Positions 27,538 to 34,971 of a stretch of DNA of 64,000 nt are shown here, piece after piece. This stretch comes from Alitabrizicola rongguiensis (GTDB lineage Bacteria; Pseudomonadota; Alphaproteobacteria; Rhodobacterales; Rhodobacteraceae). The position numbers and the translations under genes are program-made. Below the pieces are notes generated by a model. The model did not search any database and was not told the origin of the DNA. It saw only the letters and a program-made list of their open reading frames with translations. Numbering within the stretch: the stretch's first letter is position 1; every line of letters starts with the position of its first letter. The stretch lies in NCBI RefSeq assembly GCF_021491355.1, contig NZ_JAKENF010000002.1, forward strand, positions 992,001 through 1,056,000, in the 5' to 3' direction.

Positions 27538-27837
27538 GTCGGCACGACCGGCACAACAATAGGTCCGCTGGTCGACACTCGCCTGCCTCACTCGCGAAGG
27601 CCACTGCGATTGCTGGCGGATGCCTTCCACGTCCGTCAATCTGACGAGGACCTGCCCGTCGTCTGGCATCTCGCCGCGCGGAGCGACCCCTTTTTGACCA
27701 CACTTCGTGCTGCTTGGTGGACCGGGAATGTGTCCAGATTGTTTCGCGCAGCAAAGCGGATCAGCATCACATTTGTTGCGCGAATCGATGCTGCATTTTA
27801 CCAGATGGTAAAATAACAACCAACAGGGGCAAACAAC
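27538..27837. other. Intergenic region between LysR gene and BMP transporter operon
   Basis: The 300 bp hold a small hairpin at the end of the LysR gene (GGTCG-GCA-CGACC, 27537-27549) and a perfect 20 bp palindrome just before the transporter operon. Open frames of up to 119 codons on both strands have no recognisable family and no good ribosome-binding site. I see no gene here. Confidence 0.45.
27795..27814. promoter_or_regulatory. Perfect 20 bp palindrome ATTTTACCAGATGGTAAAAT, candidate operator
   Basis: Nine-base arms with a GA centre lie 24 bp before the ATG of the BMP binding protein, just ahead of its AGGGG ribosome-binding site. The AT-rich arms with ACCA/TGGT look like a dimeric repressor site, for example of GntR or LacI type. 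The nearest regulator gene, upstream LysR, is of a class that prefers a different site pattern. Confidence 0.6.
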
Positions 27838-28857
27838 ATGACCGAACGCGACTTCCGGCCCACGCGCCGTGGGCTAATGCTAGCCGCCGGCGCCATCACA
27901 TTGGCCACAGCGCTGCCAAGCGTACCAGTCTGGGCCGCGAGTCCCGTCAAGATGGCGGGCATCTATACTGTTCCCGTCGAACAGCAGTGGGTCAGCCGCA
28001 TCCATCAGGCGGCCGAAGCTGCCAAGGCGGCCGGCGCGGTCGAGTATGTCTTCACTGAGAATGTCGCCAATACCGACTATGCCCGCGTGATGAGAGAGTA
28101 CTGCGAGCAGGGCATGCAGCTGATCGTCGGCGAGATCTTTGGCGCGGAGCAGGAAGCGCGCGAGGTTTGCGCCGAGTATCCTAATGTCGCGTTCCTGCTT
28201 GGCTCCTCCTTCCCGCCGGACGAGGCGGCAAATCCCAACCTCGCCGTCTTCGACAACTTCATCCAGGATGCCTCTTACCTGTCCGGGATCGTCGCCGGAG
28301 CCATGACGAAATCCGGCAACATCGGCATGGTCGGCGGCTTCCCGATCCCGGAGGTGAACCGTCTGATGAACGCCTTCATGGCGGGCGTGCGCGAGACACG
28401 GCCCGACGCGAAGTTCCAGATTTCGTTCATTGGCTCATGGTTCGATCCTCCCAAGGCAAAAGAGACCGCCTTCGCCATGATCGAGGCAGGGGCAGACCTG
28501 CTTTATGCCGAGCGCTTCGGTGTATCGGATGCGGCAAAGGAGAAGGGCGTGCTCGCCATCGGCAACGTCATCAACACCCAGCCCGATTATCCCGAGACAG
28601 TCGTCGTCTCGGCGCTGTGGCATTTCGAGCCGACGCTGAACGCCGCTCTGGAGGCGATCAATGCCGGCTCCTTCAAGGCGGCGGATTACGGCGTCTATTC
28701 CTTCATGAAGAACGGCGGCTGCTCGCTGTCTCCGCTCGGCACCTTCGAGGGCAAGGTCCCTGCGGACGTCATGGCCAAGGTTGCCGAGAAGGAAGCCGCC
28801 ATCAAGGATGGTTCGTTCACCGTGACGATTGACGACAACGAGCCGAAGTCGTCGTGA
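27838..28857 (+). CDS. BMP-family ABC transporter substrate-binding protein
   Basis: A 339-residue periplasmic protein of the BMP (PnrA/Med-like) family, which binds purine nucleosides or related heterocycles. The N-terminus carries a twin-arginine-like stretch (RPTRRGLMLAAGAITLATAL) and a cleavage region at VWAAS. Family segments include VAFLLGSSFPPDEAANPN and NIGMVGGFPIPEVNRLMNAF. It starts an operon with ATPase, two permeases and a cytosine-deaminase-like enzyme, which suggests a nucleobase-like ligand. The next gene overlaps its stop (GTGA). Confidence 0.9.
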   Translation: MTERDFRPTRRGLMLAAGAITLATALPSVPVWAASPVKMAGIYTVPVEQQWVSRIHQAAEAAKAAGAVEYVFTENVANTDYARVMREYCEQGMQLIVGEIFGAEQEAREVCAEYPNVAFLLGSSFPPDEAANPNLAVFDNFIQDASYLSGIVAGAMTKSGNIGMVGGFPIPEVNRLMNAFMAGVRETRPDAKFQISFIGSWFDPPKAKETAFAMIEAGADLLYAERFGVSDAAKEKGVLAIGNVINTQPDYPETVVVSALWHFEPTLNAALEAINAGSFKAADYGVYSFMKNGGCSLSPLGTFEGKVPADVMAKVAEKEAAIKDGSFTVTIDDNEPKSS

Positions 28858-30404
28858 CGCGCGCAGACGTGCAGGCGGGGGACTATGTCCTCCGCCTCGA
28901 CGGCATCGCCAAACGCTTCGGGCCGCTGGTCGCGAATTCCGGCATCACACTTGACCTGAAGCGGGGGGAGGTCGTCGCGCTCCTTGGCGAGAACGGAGCG
29001 GGCAAGACCACGCTGATGAACATCCTCTTCGGCCACTACGTTGCCGATGAGGGAACCGTCGAAGTCTTCGGTCAGCCCCTGCCGCCCGGAAATCCGCGCG
29101 CCGCTCTGGCGGCAGGCGTCGGCATGGTCCACCAGCACTTCACCCTGGCCGACAACCTGTCTGTCCTCGACAACATCACGCTCGGCACCGAAAGCCTCTG
29201 GTCGCGCGGCCGGGGACGCAGGGCCGCCCGCGAACGGATCGCCGCGCTGTCACGTGACTTCGGCCTTTCCGTGCATCCTGAAGCGCGTGTCGGCACGCTG
29301 TCCGTCGGCGAAAGACAGCGCGTCGAGATTCTAAAGGCGCTCTACCGGGACGCCCGCATCCTGATCCTGGACGAACCAACTGCGGTCCTTACACCACAGG
29401 AAACGGACGCGCTCTTCGAGACCCTTCGCAAGGCGATCGCCGCGGGTCTGTCCATCATCTTTATCAGCCACAAGCTGCATGAGGTCATGGCAATCGCCGA
29501 CCGGTGCATCGTCCTTCGGCACGGCAAGGTCGTGGGAGAAGTGGATACGCACGCGACCGACCGGGCAAGGCTGGCCGCACTGATGGTGGGCAGCGAAGTC
29601 TCTCTGCCCAAGGCAGAGGCGCGTCGGCCTGGTCCCGTACTGATGCGGCTCGATCGGGTATCGACACCTGCCAAGGGAACGGCGACCGGGCTGCGCGACG
29701 TCTCGATCGACCTTTGCGCCGGGCAGATCGTCGGGCTTGCAGGCGTTTCCGGCAACGGGCAGGCGGCGCTGGCCGACCTCGTGTCGGGGCTGGTGCGGCC
29801 GGACGAAGGACGGGTCGAGATTGCGGGAGAAGAACTCCGCAGTTGGACACCGCGACAGGCGCTCAAGCACCACATCGCCCGCATTCCGGAGGATCGCCAC
29901 AAGACCGGCACCATCTCGGATTTCAGCCTGACCGAGAACGCCGTCCTCGAGGGCTATTCTCACCCGCCCTTCAGCCGCCGCAGCTGGATGGACTGGCATG
30001 CAGCAGAGCGGTTCGCCAAGGATATCATCGCCAAGTACGATGTGCGCTGCCAGGGTCCGTCTCAACAGATCCGCCTGCTGTCCGGTGGCAACATGCAGAA
30101 GCTCATTCTCGGACGCGTGCTTGAGCCCTCACCCCGGATCATCCTTGCCAATCAGCCGGTCCGGGGCCTCGACGTCGGGGCGATCGCCTATGTCCAGTCG
30201 CGGCTTATCGCGGCGCGGGATGCCGGAGCTGCGGTTCTGCTGATTTCCGAAGACCTCGACGATATCCAGAGCCTTTCGGACGTGATCCATGTGATGAGCG
30301 AAGGCCGACTTTCGCCCGCCTTCCCACGCGGAACAAAGACGGCGGCAGAGCTTGGCCTGTGGATGGCGGGACAGGGCTTCGAAGGGCGCACCCATGCGGC
30401 TTGA
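28854..30404 (+). CDS. ABC transporter ATPase with two nucleotide-binding domains (nucleoside/BMP type)
   Basis: The 516-residue protein holds two ABC domains. The first has Walker A (GENGAGKTTLMN), signature LSVGERQRVEIL and Walker B (LILDEPTAVLTPQE). The second has a degenerate Walker A (VSGNGQAALADL), signature LSGGNMQKLILG and a weak Walker B (ILANQPVRGLDVGA). This asymmetry is normal for the YufO/RbsA group. It starts at GTG 28854, overlapping the binding-protein stop, and overlaps the first permease by 11 bases. Confidence 0.92.
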   Translation: MTRADVQAGDYVLRLDGIAKRFGPLVANSGITLDLKRGEVVALLGENGAGKTTLMNILFGHYVADEGTVEVFGQPLPPGNPRAALAAGVGMVHQHFTLADNLSVLDNITLGTESLWSRGRGRRAARERIAALSRDFGLSVHPEARVGTLSVGERQRVEILKALYRDARILILDEPTAVLTPQETDALFETLRKAIAAGLSIIFISHKLHEVMAIADRCIVLRHGKVVGEVDTHATDRARLAALMVGSEVSLPKAEARRPGPVLMRLDRVSTPAKGTATGLRDVSIDLCAGQIVGLAGVSGNGQAALADLVSGLVRPDEGRVEIAGEELRSWTPRQALKHHIARIPEDRHKTGTISDFSLTENAVLEGYSHPPFSRRSWMDWHAAERFAKDIIAKYDVRCQGPSQQIRLLSGGNMQKLILGRVLEPSPRIILANQPVRGLDVGAIAYVQSRLIAARDAGAAVLLISEDLDDIQSLSDVIHVMSEGRLSPAFPRGTKTAAELGLWMAGQGFEGRTHAA

Positions 30405-31437
30405 GCCGATCCCGAACCCAACTCTCGCCAGGCGCATCGGCCTGCCCGCGGCTGCGCTGACCGCGACCACGCTCATGGCGGCGCTGCTTGCGCTTGTGGC
30501 CGGGGCCAACCCCTTCGCAGTTCTCGGTCAGATTGTCACGGGCGCGGTGGGGTCCCGGTTTGCGCTGCTCGAGACTCTCAACCGGGCAACGCCGCTGATC
30601 TTCACCGGTCTCGCCGTGGCCGTGGCCTTCAAGGCAAAGCTCTGGAACATAGGCGCCGAGGCGCAGCTTTACGCCGGGGCCATCGTCGCGGTGCTGCTCG
30701 GAACCGGGGCACTCGGGTCGCCGCTTGTTCTTCCCGTCTCTGCCCTTGCCGCGATGGTGGCGGGGGCGCTGGTGCTTCTGGGTCCGGTCCTTCTCAAGAC
30801 CCGGCTCGGCGTCGACGAAGTGGTCACGACGCTTCTCCTGAACTTCATCATGCTCCTGTTCGTCAGCTACCTGTTGGAAGGGCCGATGAAGGATCCGATG
30901 GGCATGGGCTGGCCCAAATCGCCGGCCCTCATCAAGGACGCCCGCCTGCCCCGCATCGTCGAAGGCCTCCGGCTGCATTGGGGTTTTGCGCTGGCACTGA
31001 TCGCCGCAGTCGCTGTCCATGTCATAGAACGCAGGACGACCTTTGGCTTCGAGATGCGGGCAGTCGGATCGAATATCGGTGCTGCGCGGTTCATGGGAGT
31101 TCCGGTGAACCGCGTCCTGATCCAGACCGCGCTCTTGTCTGGAGGGCTGGCGGCCCTTGCCGGCTGGTCCGAGGTCGCCGGGCTGAAGGGGCACCTCAGC
31201 CAGGACCTGAGCCCGGGCTTCGGCTACACCGGCATCATCGTCGCGATGCTGGCGCTTCTGAATCCGCTGGCGGTGGTCGGCACGGCGATCTTCGTCGCCG
31301 GCGTCTTCGTTGGATCGGACGCCATGAGCCGTGCCGCCGGAGTGCCGACCTATATCGCCGACATGCTTCTGGCTTCGGCGCTTCTCTTCATGGTCCTCGC
31401 GATCTTCCTCGTGCGCATGCGGGTGGTGCGGGGATGA
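30394..31437 (+). CDS. ABC transporter permease, nucleoside type, subunit 1
   Basis: A 347-residue permease of the YufP/RbsC class with about eight to ten membrane segments and the family stretch PLIFTGLAVAVAFKAKLWNI. A second conserved part is EMRAVGSNIGAARFMGVPV. The ATG at 30394 lies inside the end of the ATPase gene; upstream in-frame codons belong to that overlap. Its stop overlaps the second permease start (ATGA). Confidence 0.9.
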   Translation: MRLEPIPNPTLARRIGLPAAALTATTLMAALLALVAGANPFAVLGQIVTGAVGSRFALLETLNRATPLIFTGLAVAVAFKAKLWNIGAEAQLYAGAIVAVLLGTGALGSPLVLPVSALAAMVAGALVLLGPVLLKTRLGVDEVVTTLLLNFIMLLFVSYLLEGPMKDPMGMGWPKSPALIKDARLPRIVEGLRLHWGFALALIAAVAVHVIERRTTFGFEMRAVGSNIGAARFMGVPVNRVLIQTALLSGGLAALAGWSEVAGLKGHLSQDLSPGFGYTGIIVAMLALLNPLAVVGTAIFVAGVFVGSDAMSRAAGVPTYIADMLLASALLFMVLAIFLVRMRVVRG

Positions 31438-32381
31438 GCTATCTCGTCGATATCCTGGTTTCCGCCAGCTTCTGGGCCGCGGTGATCCGCATCGCTTCTC
31501 CTCTGGTTCTCGCGACGATGGGAGAACTCATCTGCGAACGCGCAGGCGTCCTGAACCTCGGGATCGAGGGGATCATGGTGATCGGGGCCTTCACCGGCTG
31601 GCTTGCGGTCTATCAGGGCCTGCCGCTGTGGGGGGGCGTTGGGGTGGCCATGGCGGCCGGGATGCTATTCGGCCTTCTCCATGCAACGCTTACGGTCCCC
31701 TTCGGCCTTTCCCAGCATGTCGTGGGCCTGGGTGTGACCCTACTCGCCACCTCGACAAGCTCGTTTGCCTATCGACTGGCGCTGCCCGAGGTGACCAGCC
31801 CACCAAAGATTGTGCCCTTCCAACCGCTCGACCTGCCGGTCCTGTCTGACCTGCCGTTCCTCGGGGAAGTTCTCTTCACCCAGACCGCCTTCACCTGGTT
31901 TGCCTTCGCCATCGCGGTGCTGGTCTCCGTAATCCTGTTCCGCACGCCTCTGGGTCTTGCGATCCGGGCGGCGGGGGAAAACCCCTCGGCCGTGGAAGCG
32001 CAGGGACTTTCGGTTTCCGGCCTTCGCATGGGCGCGGTGATCGTTGGGTCGGGGCTTATGGCCATGGGCGGCGCATTCCTGACGCTCTCGGCCTTCTCGT
32101 CCTTCTTTTTCGAGATGGTGAACGGCCGCGGCTGGATCTGCGTGGCCCTGGTGGTTTTCGGAGCATGGATGCCGGGCAAGGCGGTTCTGGGGGCGATCCT
32201 GTTCGCCGCTTTCGACGCGCTTCAGATCCGTCTGCAGCAAACCCCGATAGGCGCCGACCTGCCCTATCAGGTCTTCCTGATGGCGCCCTATGTGCTGTCC
32301 ATCCTCGCCCTCATCCTGATGTCGCGCCGTGCCGAGGTGCCTGCCGCGCTCATGACACCCTATAGCAAGGGGGAACGCTGA
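31434..32381 (+). CDS. ABC transporter permease, nucleoside type, subunit 2
   Basis: This 315-residue permease is of the YufQ type. It begins with ASPLVLATMGELICERAGVL and the signature NLGIEGIMVIGAFTG, and it has about eight membrane segments. It starts at the ATG overlapping the stop of the first permease and ends in the A of the deaminase ATG. The five genes therefore form one tightly coupled operon for uptake and first conversion of a heterocycle. Confidence 0.9.
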   Translation: MSYLVDILVSASFWAAVIRIASPLVLATMGELICERAGVLNLGIEGIMVIGAFTGWLAVYQGLPLWGGVGVAMAAGMLFGLLHATLTVPFGLSQHVVGLGVTLLATSTSSFAYRLALPEVTSPPKIVPFQPLDLPVLSDLPFLGEVLFTQTAFTWFAFAIAVLVSVILFRTPLGLAIRAAGENPSAVEAQGLSVSGLRMGAVIVGSGLMAMGGAFLTLSAFSSFFFEMVNGRGWICVALVVFGAWMPGKAVLGAILFAAFDALQIRLQQTPIGADLPYQVFLMAPYVLSILALILMSRRAEVPAALMTPYSKGER

Positions 32382-33658
32382 TGTTCGATCTATTGGTCAG
32401 GGGTGGCACGCTGCCCGATGGCACCACCGCCGATATTGCGATCAAGGGCGACCGCATCGCTGCCGTGGGGCATGTCGATGCCCCCGCCGCCCGTGTGATC
32501 GACGCCACGGGCGACCTCGTTGCCCCCCCCTTTGTCGATCCACATTTCCACATGGATGCGGTCCTGTCCTACGGGCTGCCACGGGTCAACGCGTCGGGCA
32601 CGCTGCTGGAGGGGATCGGCCTGTGGGGTGAGCTTCGCGAAGTCGCGTCGGTGGAAGACATGGTGGACCGCGCGCTCCGCTATTGCGACTGGGCAGTATC
32701 GATGGGGCTTCTGGCGATCCGCACGCATGTCGACACCACCCCTGACCATCTGCGCGGCGTCGAGGCGATGTTGGAGGTCAAGCGCCGCGTCGCGCCCTAC
32801 ATCGACCTGCAGCTTGTCGCCTTCCCCCAGGACGGCCTCTACCGGACCAAGACGGGGCGGCAGAACGTCATCCGGGCGCTGGACATGGGCGTGGATGTCG
32901 TCGGTGGCATCCCCCATTTCGAACGAACCATGGAGGAAGGCGCAGAGTCCATGCGCGACCTTGCTCGCATTGCAGCAGACCGCGGGCTGATGTGGGATGT
33001 CCATTGCGACGAGACCGATGATCCGATGTCTCGCCATGTCGAAACGATGGCACGTGAAGTCACGCGCCACGGTCTGGGATTACGTGCAGCAGGCAGCCAC
33101 CTGACCTCGATGCATTCGATGGACAATTACTATGTCTCGAAGCTCCTTCCACTGATCGCCGAGAGCGGCATGACCGCAATCCCGAACCCGCTCATAAACA
33201 TCACGCTGCAGGGCCGGCACGACACCTTTCCCAAGCGGCGCGGCCTGACCCGAGTGAAGGAAATGCAGGCACTCGGGATCACCGTGGGCTGGGGGCAGGA
33301 CTGCGTGCTGGATCCCTGGTATTCGCTCGGCACCGCCGACATGCTGGATGTGGCCTTCATGGGCCTGCATGTCGCACAGATGACCCATCCCGCCGAGATG
33401 GCGCGCTGCTTCACCATGGTGACCGAATGCAATGCCGCGATCATGGGCTTGGAAGGCTATGGTCTTGGGGTCGGAGACAGGGCGAGCCTCGTCGTCCTGG
33501 ATGCGGGATCACCGACCGAAGCCGTGCGTCTGCGACCCGACCGCCTTTTCGTGGTCTCGAAAGGCAAGGTCGTGGCGGAAAAAGCCCGGAACGACAGCCG
33601 GCTCACTCTTGACGGGCGACCGGCCTCGGTTCGCCGGCGCCACGTTTCACCGACCTGA
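32381..33658 (+). CDS. Cytosine deaminase-family amidohydrolase (CodA-like)
   Basis: A 425-residue amidohydrolase. Metal ligands and catalytic residues line up with E. coli CodA: His55 and His57 (DPHFHMDA), His208 and Glu211 (DVHCDETDD), His240 (AGSHLTSMHS) and Asp307 (GWGQDCVLDPWY). The residue after this aspartate is Cys308 where CodA has Asp314, a position that affects specificity. Substrates in this family include cytosine, isocytosine and creatinine. The operon imports a nucleobase-like compound, and a creatinase lies 6 kb away, so creatinine or isocytosine deamination deserve testing. Cytosine itself is not assured. Confidence 0.85.
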   Translation: MFDLLVRGGTLPDGTTADIAIKGDRIAAVGHVDAPAARVIDATGDLVAPPFVDPHFHMDAVLSYGLPRVNASGTLLEGIGLWGELREVASVEDMVDRALRYCDWAVSMGLLAIRTHVDTTPDHLRGVEAMLEVKRRVAPYIDLQLVAFPQDGLYRTKTGRQNVIRALDMGVDVVGGIPHFERTMEEGAESMRDLARIAADRGLMWDVHCDETDDPMSRHVETMAREVTRHGLGLRAAGSHLTSMHSMDNYYVSKLLPLIAESGMTAIPNPLINITLQGRHDTFPKRRGLTRVKEMQALGITVGWGQDCVLDPWYSLGTADMLDVAFMGLHVAQMTHPAEMARCFTMVTECNAAIMGLEGYGLGVGDRASLVVLDAGSPTEAVRLRPDRLFVVSKGKVVAEKARNDSRLTLDGRPASVRRRHVSPT

Positions 33659-33665
33659 TCTGCCG

Positions 33666-34970
33666 TCAGGCCTTCTGCTTCCTGGGCTCGCGGACCGGCA
33701 GCATGAACAGGAAGCCGAGCACGAAGGATACGGCGACCACCGCGATCCCGGCCTTCTGGTTCTGAGTGGCGAGCGTCACCCAACCGATCATTGCCGCTCC
33801 CAGAGGACCGGTGGCACGGCCCGCAAGCGCGTAGAGGCCGAAGTACTTCGCCACCTTGTCGGGCGGGGCAAGGCGGGACATCAGGCTGCGGCCGGAGGCC
33901 TGCACAGGGCCGAAAAAGATCCCGAGGATGCAGGAGGCGATCCAGAATGCTCTCTGCGAGTCCAGCAGAACGATCGAAACCGAGACGACGGCGAGGGCGA
34001 CGATCGAAACCATGACCACGGGTTTCGCCCCGATCCAGTCGTCGATCCAGCCGAAGATGAACGCTCCCGTTCCCGCAGCAACGTAGATCGAGACACCGAA
34101 GAACAACATCTGCGTGTCGCTGAACCCGAAGGCGCCCTTTGCCACGAGGGGCCCGAAGATGAAGATCGAGCTTACCCCGTCCGCAAAGAACATGTGGGCC
34201 AGAAGCAGCCAGGCAATCGAGGGGGTAGTCGGCAACTGGCGGACCGTCTGCCAGATGTCCGCCAGTCCTTTCCGGACGATTGTCGCGGCGCTTTCCGGCG
34301 ACGGGCGCTCCTTCGGGCCGAACAGGATCAGCGGCGCGCTGAAGACAAGAAACCAGAGCGCGCTGACCGGGCTCGACAGACGCGCAGGCTGGGCCTGCGC
34401 CGGATCAAGTCCGAAGAGCGGCGGATCGGGGATCACGAGCATCAGGTAAACGAGAGCGAGCGAGGCGAGTCCGCCGAAATAGCCGGCAGCCCAGCCCATG
34501 CCCGACACACGGCCCCGCAATTCGTCCGGTGCCACATCGGTCAAGAGCGCATTGTAGAACACATAGCCCAGTTCGAACCCGGCATTCGAGACGACAAGCA
34601 GGGTCAATGCGAAGGTCAGGGATGATGGGTCCGGTCTGACCCACCACATGGCGGTGGTTGCCACGATGGCAGCCAGAGTGCAAACGGCCAGCCAGGTGCG
34701 TCGGCGCCCGCCCTGGTCAGCCAGTGCGCCGAGCATCGGGCTCAGGATGGCAACGCAGATCGCCGAGATAGAGATTGCGAAGCCCCATTGCGCCTGCCCG
34801 TGCACCGGATCTTCTGCGACACGCGCGAGGAAATAGGGCGCGAAGACGAACGACAGGACTACCGCACCGTAGGCCGAGTTTGCCCAGTCATACATGCACC
34901 AGTAAAGGACCTGCCTGCGGCGGCCCGCCTTGTCCATGACCTTCTCGGGAGTTGCGGATGTCGCAGTCAT
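33666..34970 (-). CDS. MFS transporter, UMF1/Atg22-like family
   Basis: The 434-residue protein has about 12 membrane segments. The family start YWCMYDWANSAYGAVVLSF is characteristic of the UMF1/BtlA-like MFS group. A cytoplasmic loop with FGPKERPSPESAATIVRK separates the halves. The start at 34970 comes one base after the stop of the acyl ligase/acyltransferase gene upstream, so the two are an operon. The transported compound is unknown; the partner suggests a lipid or fatty-acid-linked role. It converges with the deaminase gene, with only 7 bp between. Confidence 0.88.
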   Translation of the reverse strand: MTATSATPEKVMDKAGRRRQVLYWCMYDWANSAYGAVVLSFVFAPYFLARVAEDPVHGQAQWGFAISISAICVAILSPMLGALADQGGRRRTWLAVCTLAAIVATTAMWWVRPDPSSLTFALTLLVVSNAGFELGYVFYNALLTDVAPDELRGRVSGMGWAAGYFGGLASLALVYLMLVIPDPPLFGLDPAQAQPARLSSPVSALWFLVFSAPLILFGPKERPSPESAATIVRKGLADIWQTVRQLPTTPSIAWLLLAHMFFADGVSSIFIFGPLVAKGAFGFSDTQMLFFGVSIYVAAGTGAFIFGWIDDWIGAKPVVMVSIVALAVVSVSIVLLDSQRAFWIASCILGIFFGPVQASGRSLMSRLAPPDKVAKYFGLYALAGRATGPLGAAMIGWVTLATQNQKAGIAVVAVSFVLGFLFMLPVREPRKQKA

Positions 34971-34971
34971 C

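Noticed and set aside
27460-27819. A 119-codon minus-strand frame and a 68-codon plus-strand frame in the LysR-BMP gap
   Set aside because: They overlap each other, the LysR end and the palindrome, and encode no recognisable domain.
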